Counted from the stretch's first letter, positions 38,082-47,674 are shown. The stretch is DNA of 64,000 nt from Caproicibacterium sp. BJN0003 (GCF_026314295.1 NZ_CP111108.1:248001-312000), one strand, 5' to 3'. Notes: a model not told the origin generated them from the sequence alone. Numbers and translations: made by a program.

Positions 38082-38114
38082 TTCTATCTTTATAGATAGG
38101 GAGCTGTTTTTTAT
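38082..38114 (+). terminator. Intrinsic terminator of pckG
   Basis: AAAAACAGCT..CTATC pairs with GATAG.AGCTGTTTTT around a short loop, ending in T-run. Confidence 0.85.
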
Positions 38115-38399
38115 TGTGGAAAAAAGAAAAGCATTCCGTTTCTAAGTGCTTTTTATAAAAAATGGATTTTTAGAATGGGACGTTATGAATGGGGTATCTT
38201 ATTTTTTGTAGAGCAAGTTGAGCCGTTTTTCAAACTTTTTTGAAGTAGCGTTTGCTTCAAAATTGTTTTAATGACTGCGATATTGGCGATGTAACGGAAC
38301 ATAAAAAGATAATTTTGTGAAATTCTTGCTCATCTTTACCAGATTGCATGCATAATTTGAGGGATTTCCTGTAATTATGAACGATTTATGAATAATCTG

Positions 38400-38427
38400 T
38401 TGATTTTTTTGTCAAATAGGGTATACT
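38400..38427 (+). promoter_or_regulatory. SigA-type promoter of the purine permease gene
   Basis: TTGATT (38400-38405), 16-nt spacer, TATACT (38422-38427). Confidence 0.6.
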
Positions 38428-38493
38428 TAAATTTGTAATTCTTGCGGAAAATCCGCAAAAAAGATCGAGAGTGAAAGAGGAGCGTGAATACTT

Positions 38494-39885
38494 TTGGAAA
38501 AAATCTTCAAACTAAAAGAGCACGGTACCAACGTAAAAACTGAAATCCTGGCCGGCCTGACAACCTTCCTTGCGATGGCTTATATTTTGGCGGTAAACCC
38601 CAGCTTGTTGGGACTGACAGGGATGGATCAGAACGCGGTATTCGTTGCCACAGCGCTGTCTGCAGCAATTGCAACTTTTGTGATGGGCTTTTTCGCCAAC
38701 TATCCGGTAGCTTTGGCTTCCGGCATGGGACTGAATGCCTATTTCACCTATTCCGTATGTCTTGGTATGGGGTTGGGAGATGGCGCCTGGAGAATCGCCT
38801 TGACTGCGGTTCTGGTAGAAGGCTTTATCTTCATTTTGCTTTCCCTTTTTAAATTCCGTGAAAAGATTGTAAACGGAATCCCGGAAAACCTGAAATATGG
38901 AATTACTGCTGGTATTGGCCTTTTTATTTCGATGATCGGGCTGAAAGGTGCAGGAATCATTCGGTCGGATGCTTCTATTGTTGATGGAAAAGTTTCCTCT
39001 TCTACTTTGGTTGCACTCGGTGATTTTGCTTCTCCTACCGTTGTTCTCGCTTTAATTGGCGTTATTTTGATCGGTGTTTTGACTCATTATCATGTGAAAG
39101 CTGCTATCCTTCTTGGAATTCTGGCAACTTGGATCCTTGGCATTTTTGCAGAACTTTCCGGTTGGTATGTAGTCAATCCTGCAGCGGGAGTTTATTCCAA
39201 TATCCCATCTTTTGCAAATTATACCCCGTTCCCGTCGCTGGCGCCGACTTTTATGCAGTTCGATTTTAATTATGTCACACACAATCCGATGAATTTTATC
39301 ATCGTTATGTTTGCGTTTTTATTTGTTGACTTGTTTGATACGGTCGGTACTTTGATTGGTGTTGCTTCCAAAGGAAATTTGCTGAACGAAAAAGGAGAGC
39401 TGCCGAGAGCAGGCCGTGCACTTCTTTCCGATGCAGTCGGCACTGTTGTGGGTGCATGCCTTGGTACTTCTACCGTCACCAGCTTTGTAGAATCTTCTGC
39501 AGGTGTGGCAGAAGGCGGACGTACCGGTTTGACAGCAGTGACCAGCGGCGTTTTGTTCCTGGTTGCAATTCCGCTCTATCCGATCTTTACTTCGATTCAG
39601 GGATTTGCAACAGCACCGGCTTTGATCTTTGTTGGTTTGCTGATGATGAGCAGCGTTCTGAAGATGAAGTTCTCCGGAGATCTCGCCGATGCAGTTGGCG
39701 GATTCCTTGCAATTATCATGATGCCGTTTACTTATTCCATTGCAAATGGCATTATGTTTGGAATGCTTTCTTGGGTTATCATCAAGATCTTCACTGGCAA
39801 GATCAAAGATATTTCTCCCATTATGTATGTTGTTGGTGGTCTGTTTGTCCTGCGTATTATTACGCTGGCAATGCATATCGCATAA
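38494..39885 (+). CDS. NCS2 family purine permease (AzgA/PbuG type)
   Basis: A 463-residue membrane protein with about 12-14 TM segments. The N-terminal TEILAGLTTFLAMAYILAVNP and the GMGLNAYFTYSVCLGMG loop are specific for the adenine/guanine/hypoxanthine branch of NCS2; TSTVTSFVESSAGVAEGGRTG is the conserved cytosolic motif. It imports purine bases by proton symport. Start is TTG 38494, 11 nt after AGAGGAG. Monocistronic with its own terminator. Confidence 0.92.
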   Translation: MEKIFKLKEHGTNVKTEILAGLTTFLAMAYILAVNPSLLGLTGMDQNAVFVATALSAAIATFVMGFFANYPVALASGMGLNAYFTYSVCLGMGLGDGAWRIALTAVLVEGFIFILLSLFKFREKIVNGIPENLKYGITAGIGLFISMIGLKGAGIIRSDASIVDGKVSSSTLVALGDFASPTVVLALIGVILIGVLTHYHVKAAILLGILATWILGIFAELSGWYVVNPAAGVYSNIPSFANYTPFPSLAPTFMQFDFNYVTHNPMNFIIVMFAFLFVDLFDTVGTLIGVASKGNLLNEKGELPRAGRALLSDAVGTVVGACLGTSTVTSFVESSAGVAEGGRTGLTAVTSGVLFLVAIPLYPIFTSIQGFATAPALIFVGLLMMSSVLKMKFSGDLADAVGGFLAIIMMPFTYSIANGIMFGMLSWVIIKIFTGKIKDISPIMYVVGGLFVLRIITLAMHIA

Positions 39886-39912
39886 AAAGCAGTCTTTTGA
39901 AATAATCCGTTT

Positions 39913-39946
39913 AAAACGATGCTGTTTTTACAGCATCGTTTTTTGT
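39913..39946 (+). terminator. Intrinsic terminator after the purine permease
   Basis: A 12-bp stem AAAACGATGCTG / CAGCATCGTTTT with a TTTTTA loop and T-run. Confidence 0.9.
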
Positions 39947-40036
39947 TTATAAAGTTAAAAACAGAAATCTACATAGCAATCAAAATGGCTCCATGCTATA
40001 ATTACTTTAGAACAAAAGCGACAGGAGAGAGATAAA

Positions 40037-40753
40037 ATGCCACGTTTTTTCATTGATACAATTCCTGACGATGAAGCGATTATAAAAGGCGAAGATGCAA
40101 AGCATATTGAGAAGAGTCTGCGCATGACCGTGGGAGAAAAAATCACGCTGTGTGATTGCTTAGGAAATGACTACCTAGGAGAAATTGCCCAGATGAGCTC
40201 AGACTTTGTGCGAGTGAAAATTATGGAGATCCAAAAAAGCTTTGCGGAACCGACTGTAAAAGTGACCCTTTGTCAGGGACTGCCGAAAAATGATAAGATG
40301 GATTGGATTATACAAAAATCGGTGGAACTTGGTGTAAGTCAAATTCAGCCGATGGAAACTTCCAGATGTGTATCGAGACCGGATCGAAAAGCAGCGGAAA
40401 AGAAAATTGCACGTTGGCAGAAAATTGCATTGGAAGCTGCAAAACAGAGCGGACGAGGAATCATTCCCAAAGTGAAACCAATTGTTTTGTTTAAAAAAGC
40501 AATTCAAAATGCAGAAGGAAAGAAAGTCCTTTTTTATGAAGGCGGCGGAGAAAAAATTCGAACACTCTTAAGTCCACAAGATCAGAAAGTGACAATCTTT
40601 ATTGGGCCGGAAGGCGGATTCTCACAAGAGGAAGTCCAAATGGTAACAGAGTCCGGAGGCGTTCCGGCGACCCTTGGCCCCCGCATTCTCCGTACAGAAA
40701 CAGCACCGCTTGCGGCACTGACAGCAATTATGATGGCAACAGATAATTTATGA
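40037..40753 (+). CDS. rsmE: 16S rRNA (uracil-1498-N3)-methyltransferase RsmE
   Basis: A 238-residue SPOUT methyltransferase. The N-terminal PUA-like domain (residues 1-70) leads to the knotted SAM-binding domain with QKSVELGVSQIQPMETSR, FIGPEGGFSQEEV and the C-terminal LGPRILRTETAPL knot. It modifies U1498 at the decoding site. An extended -10 element (TGCTATAAT, ending 40002) lies upstream. The SDR gene follows after 11 nt. Confidence 0.95.
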   Translation: MPRFFIDTIPDDEAIIKGEDAKHIEKSLRMTVGEKITLCDCLGNDYLGEIAQMSSDFVRVKIMEIQKSFAEPTVKVTLCQGLPKNDKMDWIIQKSVELGVSQIQPMETSRCVSRPDRKAAEKKIARWQKIALEAAKQSGRGIIPKVKPIVLFKKAIQNAEGKKVLFYEGGGEKIRTLLSPQDQKVTIFIGPEGGFSQEEVQMVTESGGVPATLGPRILRTETAPLAALTAIMMATDNL

Positions 40754-40764
40754 GGTGAGAAAAT

Positions 40765-41469
40765 ATGAAAACGGCATTGGTAACGGGCGGCAGCCGCGGA
40801 ATCGGTGCGGCGTGCTGTCGGATCCTCGCAAAAAAAGGATTTCGGGTGGCGATCAACTATCAACACAGTAAGGAACAAGCATTGAAATTGGCGAAAGAAA
40901 TTGATGGAATTGCAATTGAAGCAGATGTGTCCGACCGTGCACAGGTGATCAAAATGTTCCAGAGGGCAGGCGGTGTCGATGTTTTGGTGAACAATGCCGG
41001 AATTGCCCAGCAAAAACTTTTTACGGACTTGACCGAGGAAGATTGGAGAGGGATGTTTGCCGTCGATGTAGACGGCGTGTTTCATTGCTGCCAATGTGCG
41101 CTGCCTTATATGATTCATGAAAAAGCAGGAAGTATTATCAACATTTCATCCATGTGGGGACAAGTGGGCGCCTCCTGCGAAGTACATTATTCTGCGGCGA
41201 AAGCAGCAGTGATCGGCCTGACGAAAGCGTTGGCAAAGGAACTTGGACCCAGCCATATTAGAGTGAATGCAATTGCTCCAGGAGTTATCCTTACGGAGAT
41301 GAATCAACAGCATAGTGCTGAAACGCTTCGGGAACTCGCAGAGGAGACACCGCTGGAACGTCTGGGAATGCCCGAAGAAATTGCGCAGGCAGTTGCTTTT
41401 TTGGCAGATGAGACTTCTTCTTTTATTACCGGTCAAATTTTGGGAGTGAACGGTGGATTTGTAATCTAA
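40765..41469 (+). CDS. SDR family oxidoreductase (FabG/YmfI-like)
   Basis: A 234-residue NAD(P)-dependent dehydrogenase. The cofactor loop is TGGSRGIGAAC, the NNAG strand follows, and the catalytic Ser-Tyr-Lys set is in NISSMWG and YSAAKAAV. C-terminal ITGQILGVNGG is standard for FabG-like enzymes. Size and sequence are near YmfI, the EF-P 5-aminopentanone reductase of B. subtilis, but no fatty-acid or EF-P gene is adjacent, so the substrate is open. It is co-transcribed with rsmE. Confidence 0.85.
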   Translation: MKTALVTGGSRGIGAACCRILAKKGFRVAINYQHSKEQALKLAKEIDGIAIEADVSDRAQVIKMFQRAGGVDVLVNNAGIAQQKLFTDLTEEDWRGMFAVDVDGVFHCCQCALPYMIHEKAGSIINISSMWGQVGASCEVHYSAAKAAVIGLTKALAKELGPSHIRVNAIAPGVILTEMNQQHSAETLRELAEETPLERLGMPEEIAQAVAFLADETSSFITGQILGVNGGFVI

Positions 41470-41547
41470 ATTCGAGGATTACAACGCACTTCCTTTGGAA
41501 CAATCGTAGGGAGCAGCATAGATTGTTTTAGAAGGAGGTTTACGAAT

Positions 41548-41934
41548 ATGAATTCATCGAAAATTAAATTTTATCAATGTAAAGGCAAAAGCAATTTGGT
41601 TTATCTGCAAATGCATCCAGGCTCAGTTCAGAATGAATGCGAAAACGCTTTGGAAGAAGCTCCATCCAACGCAAAGGGAAGCGCCGAAAGGCATTTGCCG
41701 GTTATTACTGTCACTGGAAATACGGCCAAAGTGCATATCAGTGTGCAAGATCACCCAATGGTGGACGCGCATTATATTGAGTGGATTTTTCTTGAAACGA
41801 ATCGTGGAGGAAAGCTTCATTGGCTTTCTCCGGGAGATAAGCCGGAAGCGGAATTTTGTCTTTCAATAGGAGAAAAAGTAACAGGTGCAGATTGTTTTTG
41901 CAATTTGCATGGGCTTTGGAGAAAAGAATTATAA
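41548..41934 (+). CDS. Superoxide reductase-like protein (class III/neelaredoxin type)
   Basis: A 128-residue protein. The C-terminal SOR domain keeps all five iron ligands: H49 (in ERHLPV), H69, H75 (HPM...HYIEW), C118 and H121 (CNLHGLW). The catalytic-lid Lys of the usual E-K-H motif is Arg48 here. The N-terminal 40 residues correspond to the desulforedoxin domain but retain only Cys11 and Cys31, so no Fe(Cys)4 centre is possible, as in class III SOR of Treponema. It reduces superoxide to peroxide in anaerobes, using rubredoxin electrons. Start ATG 41548 follows AAGGAGG; monocistronic or read through from the SDR gene. Confidence 0.88.
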   Translation: MNSSKIKFYQCKGKSNLVYLQMHPGSVQNECENALEEAPSNAKGSAERHLPVITVTGNTAKVHISVQDHPMVDAHYIEWIFLETNRGGKLHWLSPGDKPEAEFCLSIGEKVTGADCFCNLHGLWRKEL

Positions 41935-41976
41935 AAAAATCCCCGACAGGAAAAACTCTGTCGGGGATTTTTTATA
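41935..41976. terminator. Bidirectional terminator
   Basis: A perfect 16-bp stem (AAAAAATCCCCGACAG and its complement) between the convergent SOR-like gene and the YhfC-like gene. Confidence 0.92.
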
Positions 41977-41983
41977 ATGAAGT

Positions 41984-42877
41984 TTATTTTTTTGCTGAAG
42001 AATCAGCTTTTTTAGAACTGGAAAGAGCTTCTTTTCTCCCAGAAGTTCGTGCTTGTTCCGTAATCGGCGGAACGGAATCCCAGTATTTTTTATAAAGCCA
42101 GTAGGTAAGAAAAACAACTGCAATTACAATGAGTGCAAATAAGACCTCTGCTACGATCAAATCCAGAGCGTTAATTGCAGAAAGTGTAGTCGGAAGTAAA
42201 GCAAACATGTGTAGTACAATTGCAATCGGGAAAAAGTACCATTTTAACCGGCGTGTAATAACCATCCAGACCAGCACTGCCAGTGCGATCTGAAGAGAGA
42301 TCATAAAAATTTGCTCTATACCGGTAATAAAGTACAGATAAGGCTGGGTATTAGCAATTGCCTGAATTTGTTCCTGCGCTAAAATTTTTTCGTCATCTGT
42401 AAAATTTTGAAGCAGATTGTCTATGCCCTGACTATTGATTGCGGCTGCAACACGAAGTGTTGAAATCTGATAGAGCCCAAACTCCAATGCTGATTTTAAT
42501 CCGCCAAAGGCGATTCCAAAGCCGATTCCAATACCAATTTCAGAAGCGGGGGTTTCGTCCCGGCAGATTTTCCAGCGCAGCAGAAAAGCAGAGGTTAACA
42601 TGCCAGAGCCTTCGATCAGACCAGCCATCAGCAAAATCGTCACTACATAAAGTGTTGGGTTGGTAGTCGGGAATGCATTTAGAACAGACAGTAGTTGCTG
42701 CCCCATAATGGATTCAATGGCATAGCCGAAAAGCAGATATGCTGCAAGCCCAAAAACAACCGGATAAATTCGGAAGTGCCGCAGTCGTGCATAAAAATAA
42801 AAATAAAGGCCGAATGGTAAGACCAAAGATGCCAGTAGAATAAATCCCATGCCGGCAATGTTTATGCTTGGAATCAT
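41984..42877 (-). CDS. YhfC-like polytopic membrane protein
   Basis: A 297-residue membrane protein with about seven hydrophobic segments and a Ser/Lys-rich cytoplasmic tail. The arrangement AGLIEGSGM (third helix), GIAFGGLKSALEFG (fourth) and a late IVLHMFALLPT resembles the YhfC family, distantly related to CAAX-type intramembrane glutamic proteases. The family GxGHGGxE signature appears here as G-I-A-F-G-G-L-K, lacking its His, so activity is doubtful. Function unknown. Transcribed alone. Confidence 0.65.
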   Translation of the reverse strand: MIPSINIAGMGFILLASLVLPFGLYFYFYARLRHFRIYPVVFGLAAYLLFGYAIESIMGQQLLSVLNAFPTTNPTLYVVTILLMAGLIEGSGMLTSAFLLRWKICRDETPASEIGIGIGFGIAFGGLKSALEFGLYQISTLRVAAAINSQGIDNLLQNFTDDEKILAQEQIQAIANTQPYLYFITGIEQIFMISLQIALAVLVWMVITRRLKWYFFPIAIVLHMFALLPTTLSAINALDLIVAEVLFALIVIAVVFLTYWLYKKYWDSVPPITEQARTSGRKEALSSSKKADSSAKK

Positions 42878-42985
42878 GTTTTAAACTCCTTTTGGGAAAG
42901 ACTCCCCGAAAAAATCATAACATAATAAAGAATAGGCGATTTTAAGTAAAATGTCAAATTAAAATATTTTAAAAAAGCAATAAAA

Positions 42986-43022
42986 AAGATCGTACAAGGT
43001 TGAGCCTGTACGGTCCATTTTT
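42986..43022 (-). terminator. Intrinsic terminator of the pgk-tpiA-gpmI operon
   Basis: On the minus strand GACCGTACAGG pairs with CCTTGTACGATC (one mismatch and one G-T pair) and is followed by TTTTTTA. It lies 12 nt past the gpmI stop. Confidence 0.75.
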
Positions 43023-43033
43023 AAAATTGCATT

Positions 43034-44548
43034 TTAGACAATCAAACTTTTTCCTGTCATTTCGGGAGGCTGCGGCAGGCCCAAAATCTTGAGCATTGTC
43101 GGAGCAATATCTGCAAGGCGACCATCACTTCGCAGCTTGCAGGGATATCCGATGACACAAAATGGAACCGGATTAGTGGTATGTGCTGTAAAGGGGGTTC
43201 CGTTTTCGTCTACCATTTTATCAGCATTACCGTGGTCTGCGGTGATAAGGGCAACGCCGTGCATATCGGAGATGGCACTGATTACTTTTCCGACGCATTG
43301 ATCGACCGCTTCTACAGCAGCTTTTGCAGCTGCAAAAACACCGGTATGCCCAACCATATCACAGTTGGCGTAATTTAAAATGATGACGTCGTATTTTCCG
43401 GAATGGATAGCATCTACCAGCTTGTCTGTGACTTCATATGCACTCATTTCAGGCTGTAAATCATAGGTAGCAACTTTCGGCGATTTGACAAGAATGCGGT
43501 CTTCGCCGGGATATTGCTTTTCTACACCGCCGTTAAAGAAAAATGTAACATGGGCATATTTTTCGGTTTCTGCAATCCGAAGTTGTGTCATCCCATTTTT
43601 CGAGAGGTATTCTCCCATTGTATTTTTAAGACTTTCCGGTTTAAATGCGACCAACACATTGGGCATGGTCGCATCATACTGCGTCATGCAGACGTAAGTG
43701 AGCGGGAAGAATCCTTTTTTGCGGGCAAAGCCGGAAAAATCGGGGTCAACAAAGGTGCGCGTAATTTCACGGGCACGGTCAGGACGAAAGTTAAAGAAGA
43801 TTACGGAATCACCGGATTTTATACAGCCTTTCTTGTCAATGACCGCGGGAATCACGAATTCATCCGTTACCTTTTCCTGATAGGATTTTTCTACTGCTTC
43901 TTCGGCAGAATTAGCAAAGTTGCCTTCTCCATAGACCATGGCGGCATAAGCTTTTTCCACACGCTCCCAGCGATTATCACGATCCATCGCATAATAGCGG
44001 CCCATCACAGTTGCAATTTTGCCGACGCCGATCTGTGCGAGCTTTTGATTGCAGGCAGCTACAAAACCTTTGCCTGAGGTCGGAGGAACATCGCGGCCGT
44101 CCAGCAGTGCATGGATATAAACATTCTTTACATTCATGCGTTTGGCCATTTCTACAAGCGCATAGAGATGCTCAATATGACTGTGAACACCGCCGCTTGA
44201 GAGCAGGCCGACCAGATGAAGGGCTTTTCCTTCTTGCTTTGCATTTTCCATGGCAGAGAGCAAAGCTGAATTTTGAAAGAAGTCACCGTCTTGAATTGAC
44301 TTCGTAATGCGGGTCAGCTCCTGATAGACGATACGGCCGGCACCAATATTGGTGTGACCGACTTCACTGTTGCCCATCTGACCATCCGGCAGCCCAACGT
44401 TTAGCCCGGAAGCGCCGATCTGCGTGATTGGGTTTTCTGAAAAGAAACGATCAAGATTCGGCTTATTGGCAGCGGCAATGGCATTTCCGGTGGGAGGGGC
44501 AATTCCGAAACCGTCCAATATCATTAGAATTAAAGGCTTTTTTGCCAT
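43034..44548 (-). CDS. gpmI: 2,3-bisphosphoglycerate-independent phosphoglycerate mutase
   Basis: A 504-residue Mn-dependent enzyme of the alkaline phosphatase superfamily. The N-terminal metal Asp is in LMILDGFG, the catalytic Ser in [16 protein letters not shown], and the phosphatase-domain metal ligands are in [12 protein letters not shown] and TADHGNAD. Length is standard. It is the last gene of the pgk-tpiA-gpmI operon, 99 nt after tpiA, with a hairpin in that gap. Confidence 0.96.
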   Translation of the reverse strand: MAKKPLILMILDGFGIAPPTGNAIAAANKPNLDRFFSENPITQIGASGLNVGLPDGQMGNSEVGHTNIGAGRIVYQELTRITKSIQDGDFFQNSALLSAMENAKQEGKALHLVGLLSSGGVHSHIEHLYALVEMAKRMNVKNVYIHALLDGRDVPPTSGKGFVAACNQKLAQIGVGKIATVMGRYYAMDRDNRWERVEKAYAAMVYGEGNFANSAEEAVEKSYQEKVTDEFVIPAVIDKKGCIKSGDSVIFFNFRPDRAREITRTFVDPDFSGFARKKGFFPLTYVCMTQYDATMPNVLVAFKPESLKNTMGEYLSKNGMTQLRIAETEKYAHVTFFFNGGVEKQYPGEDRILVKSPKVATYDLQPEMSAYEVTDKLVDAIHSGKYDVIILNYANCDMVGHTGVFAAAKAAVEAVDQCVGKVISAISDMHGVALITADHGNADKMVDENGTPFTAHTTNPVPFCVIGYPCKLRSDGRLADIAPTMLKILGLPQPPEMTGKSLIV

Positions 44549-44597
44549 AAAATAGTTCCTCCTTTAAAAGAATCCTTTTTCTGCTTTGATATACAGA

Positions 44598-44629
44598 GCG
44601 CGGACAGGGCTAAAACGCCCGGTCCGCGC
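44598..44629 (-). other. Intercistronic hairpin without T-run between tpiA and gpmI
   Basis: GCGCGGAC-A-GGGC (44598-44610) pairs perfectly with GCCC-G-GTCCGCGC (44617-44629) apart from one A-G mismatch; loop of six. No poly-T follows on either strand, so it is more likely an RNA processing or stability element than a terminator. Confidence 0.7.
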
Positions 44630-44648
44630 CGGAAGTTTATAATTATGA

Positions 44649-45419
44649 TTAGCCTTTTGAAGCAGCGTCTACGATTGCAGCAAAATCATCCGGCTTTAAG
44701 GATGCGCCGCCGATGAGACCGCCATCCACATCAGGCTGAGCCAGAAGTTCCGCAGCATTTTTTGCCTTCATGGAACCGCCGTATTGAATAGTAGTTCCTT
44801 CGCTTACCTTTTCACCGTAAAGAGATTTCAGCGTATTGCGAATGACCGAGCAAACTTCATTGGCCTGCTCTGAAGTTGCGGTTTTTCCCGTTCCAATGGC
44901 CCAAAGAGGCTCATAGGCGATAATCATTCGCTTCATTTCTTCTTCGGAAACGCCGTTTAAAGCGATCTTTGTTTGCATAGAAACCAGTTCTGAAGTGATT
45001 CCTTGTTCCCGCTGTTCCAAAGATTCTCCAACACAGACAATGACGGAAAGTCCAGCATCCAGTGCAGCGCGAATCCGTTTGTTAACGGTTACATCAGTTT
45101 CACCAAAATAGGTTCGGCGTTCGCTGTGACCGATAATCACGTAGGGCACTTCCATAGAAGCAAGCATATCGGCGGAAATTTCACCGGTATAGGCACCACT
45201 TTTTTCCCAATGGCAGTTTTCAGAACCGACCTTTACGTTGCTTCCATTAGTAAGCTGCAACGCTACAGGAAGATCAACATAAGGAACACAGCAGATGACT
45301 TCGCAGTCTGCATCTTTTACAAGCGGCAGAATTCCACGGATCAGTTCTTCTGCTTCTTTCGGCGTTTTATTCATTTTCCAGTTGCCGGCAATGATTGCCC
45401 GGCGGCACGATTTTTTCAT
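44649..45419 (-). CDS. tpiA: Triosephosphate isomerase
   Basis: A 256-residue TIM barrel. Catalytic residues are in GNWKMNK (Lys), HSERR (His) and AYEPLWAIGTGK (Glu), with GGASLKPDDF at the phosphate site. It interconverts DHAP and glyceraldehyde 3-phosphate. The gene lies 23 nt after pgk in the glycolytic operon. Confidence 0.97.
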   Translation of the reverse strand: MKKSCRRAIIAGNWKMNKTPKEAEELIRGILPLVKDADCEVICCVPYVDLPVALQLTNGSNVKVGSENCHWEKSGAYTGEISADMLASMEVPYVIIGHSERRTYFGETDVTVNKRIRAALDAGLSVIVCVGESLEQREQGITSELVSMQTKIALNGVSEEEMKRMIIAYEPLWAIGTGKTATSEQANEVCSVIRNTLKSLYGEKVSEGTTIQYGGSMKAKNAAELLAQPDVDGGLIGGASLKPDDFAAIVDAASKG

Positions 45420-45442
45420 GGAAAAATCTCCTTTTTATCTGG

Positions 45443-46639
45443 TTAGTCTTTATCGTTTAGGCAGGCAATTCCCGGCAGAATCTTCCCCTCAAGAAATTCA
45501 AGGGAAGCGCCGCCGCCTGTGGAAATATGAGTCATCTTATCTGCAAAGCCAAATTTCTCGACTGCCGCAGCAGAGTCGCCGCCTCCGATAATGGAAATTG
45601 CACCGCTGTCGGCAACTGCCTGTGCAATTGCTACCGTGCCGGATTCAAAGTTTTTCCATTCGGAAAGTCCCATAGGACCGTTCCAGACAACGGTTCCGGC
45701 TCCGCTGATAGCAGAGGCAAAAAGCTGTTGCGTTTTGGGGCCGATATCGAGACCCATCCAGCCCTCTGGGATCTGATCGGAATCAACAATCTTTGCTTCG
45801 GTATCCGGTTTAAATTCATGCCCGATCTTGTTGTCTACAGGGAGCAGAAGTTTGACGCCCTTTTTTTCAGCAGAAGTCATAATCTCTTTTGCAAGATCGA
45901 CTTTATCTTCTTCGCAGAGAGAAGTTCCGACGGAATAGCCTTTTGCGCGCAAAAATGTATAAGCCATGCCGCCGCCGATAATTAAAGTATCGACCTTTGT
46001 GAGCAGGTTTGTGATAACGGAAATTTTATCTGATACTTTTGCTCCTCCCAAAATTGCAACAAAAGGACGTTTGGGATCGGAAAGCGCTTTGCCCATAATG
46101 GTGATTTCCTTTTGAATCAAAAAGCCGCAGACAGCCGGAAGATAATTGGCAACGCCTGCTGTAGAAGCATGAGCACGGTGTGCAGTTCCAAAAGCGTCGT
46201 TTACATAAATATCTGCTAAAGAAGCCAACTCTTTTGCAAAAGCAGGATCATTTTTTTCTTCTTCCTTATGGAAGCGAACATTTTCGAGCAGTTCCACTTC
46301 ACCGTCTTTTAAAGAAGCGGCAATCGAACGAGCGCTTTCTCCAATGACATCATCTGCCATTTTTACAGGAAAACCAAGTTTTTCCGAGAGGCATTTTGCG
46401 ACGGGTTTAAGGGAATACTTTGGATTGAATTCTCCCTTTGGACGCCCGAGGTGAGAGCAGAGAATTACTTTTGCCTTGTGACCCACAAGGTAAAGGATCG
46501 TTTTCATTGCACCATCAATGCGCTTGGTATCGGTAATGTTTCCCTGATCATCGAAGGGAACGTTGAAATCGCAGCGGACAAGAACTCTTTTTCCGGTTAC
46601 ATCAATGTCCTCAACTGTTTTTTTGTTCAGATAGTTCAT
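45443..46639 (-). CDS. pgk: Phosphoglycerate kinase
   Basis: A 398-residue two-lobe kinase producing ATP from 1,3-bisphosphoglycerate. N-terminal [12 protein letters not shown], the CSHLGRPKG substrate loop, [12 protein letters not shown] and the C-terminal [13 protein letters not shown] nucleotide loop are intact. First gene of the pgk-tpiA-gpmI operon. The partner gap gene is 9 kb away on the other strand with its own promoter, unlike the more common cggR-gap-pgk-tpiA-gpmI-eno order. Confidence 0.97.
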   Translation of the reverse strand: MNYLNKKTVEDIDVTGKRVLVRCDFNVPFDDQGNITDTKRIDGAMKTILYLVGHKAKVILCSHLGRPKGEFNPKYSLKPVAKCLSEKLGFPVKMADDVIGESARSIAASLKDGEVELLENVRFHKEEEKNDPAFAKELASLADIYVNDAFGTAHRAHASTAGVANYLPAVCGFLIQKEITIMGKALSDPKRPFVAILGGAKVSDKISVITNLLTKVDTLIIGGGMAYTFLRAKGYSVGTSLCEEDKVDLAKEIMTSAEKKGVKLLLPVDNKIGHEFKPDTEAKIVDSDQIPEGWMGLDIGPKTQQLFASAISGAGTVVWNGPMGLSEWKNFESGTVAIAQAVADSGAISIIGGGDSAAAVEKFGFADKMTHISTGGGASLEFLEGKILPGIACLNDKD

Positions 46640-46700
46640 GGTGTTTCTCCTTCCGTTTTTTCGCTTCCAGATAGGTAAAAAAATCTTTTAAATTGGTTTT

Positions 46701-46729
46701 ATTATACAACGCCCCAAAAGGGTTTTCAA
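46701..46729 (-). promoter_or_regulatory. SigA-type promoter of pgk-tpiA-gpmI
   Basis: Minus strand TTGAAA (46724-46729), 17-nt spacer, TATAAT (46701-46706), 62 nt before pgk. Confidence 0.75.
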
Positions 46730-46834
46730 GCAAACAAAGAGCAATTTGGAAAAGATAATTAAAAATTTAACAAACTTTTTATTGAAACAATCGTTTTATT
46801 TTTTGCTGAAAACGGGATTTCATTCACTGCCGTT

Positions 46835-47338
46835 TTACCAGTGCAGCCGATGAAGTTCTCCTTTGACGAGAAGTTCCGGATATCCCCACTGCCGCAGACA
46901 TTCATAGACTCCGATTGCAACGGAATTGGAAAGATTGAGACTTCTGGCATCGGGATTGTTGAGCATGGGAATTCGTACGCAGGATTCCGGATTTTTGAGC
47001 AGCAGCTCTTCGGGCAGACCGGCGGTTTCTTTTCCGAAAACCAAATAGCAGTTTTCCGTTGGATAGGAAATATCACTGTGGATATGTCGGGCTTTTGTGG
47101 AAAAATAGAAAAAATTTCCGTCGTTTTTCGCAAAGAAATCGGCAAGACTATCGTAATAGGAAATATCAAGCAGATGCCAATAATCAAGACCGGCACGCTT
47201 TAATTTTTTATCATCAATTTTAAATCCCATGGGGCCGACCAGATGGAGCCGGGCACCGGTCAATGCACAGGTGCGTGCAATATTTCCGGTATTCTGTGGG
47301 ATTTCGGGTTCGACAAGAACAATATTGAGTTTCGACAT
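46835..47338 (-). CDS. trmL: tRNA (cytidine(34)-2'-O)-methyltransferase TrmL
   Basis: A 167-residue SpoU-type SPOUT methyltransferase. Motif 1 is EIPQNTGNIARTC, motif 2 YLVFGKETAGLP and motif 3 IPMLNNPDARSLNLSNSVAI. It 2'-O-methylates the wobble base of leucine tRNAs. It lies about 195 nt upstream of pgk on the same strand with the pgk promoter between, so it is a separate unit. Confidence 0.94.
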   Translation of the reverse strand: MSKLNIVLVEPEIPQNTGNIARTCALTGARLHLVGPMGFKIDDKKLKRAGLDYWHLLDISYYDSLADFFAKNDGNFFYFSTKARHIHSDISYPTENCYLVFGKETAGLPEELLLKNPESCVRIPMLNNPDARSLNLSNSVAIGVYECLRQWGYPELLVKGELHRLHW

Positions 47339-47491
47339 AAAGGGAACTTCCTTTCGCTTTTATTTATTTTAACAGGAGATGGCAAATATTTCGCCGAATG
47401 TTTCAAGCCATAAAACCATTCTAGAAGGGGATGATAGAAAATGGGACTTGTCTTTTTGGGTTCCGCAATTTTATTCGGGAGGTTGTATTTA

Positions 47492-47674
47492 ATGTATAAG
47501 AATACAATGGGCTTTGTAAAAGGAATCGCCGCCGGCGCAGCTGTCGGTGTTGCCGCTGTGGTTATTGGAGGAAAGGCAATGGAAAATAACCGTCAGCTAA
47601 GAAGAACTGCTCATAAGGCAGCGCAAGCTGTTACTGGCTTTGTTGATGAAGTCGGCTCGGCGATTCGCGGTTAA
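47492..47674 (+). CDS. Small glycine/alanine-rich protein of unknown function
   Basis: A 60-residue protein with one hydrophobic Gly/Ala-rich segment (about residues 8-28) and an amphipathic, basic C-terminal part, resembling small YtxH-like clostridial proteins. Start ATG 47492 lies 8 nt after GGGAGG; an in-frame ATG at 47441 also has a weaker AAGGGG site and would add a second hydrophobic stretch of 17 residues. No function can be given. Confidence 0.65.
   Translation: MYKNTMGFVKGIAAGAAVGVAAVVIGGKAMENNRQLRRTAHKAAQAVTGFVDEVGSAIRG

Larger units (their letters stand above)
38052..38493. other. 442-nt intergenic region before the purine permease gene
   Basis: Contains the pckG terminator, a short inverted repeat TTGAAG/CTTCAA (38240-38260), an AT-rich stretch, a promoter (38400-38427) and a 7-bp hairpin TTGCGGA/TCCGCAA at 38442-38458 in the leader. 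I looked for a purine riboswitch, frequent before such permeases, and did not find its conserved core. Confidence 0.6.

Noticed and set aside
38115-38493. Possible purine riboswitch before the purine permease
   Set aside because: The conserved core (GATATGG, GTTTCTACC and CCGTAAA segments) could not be found.
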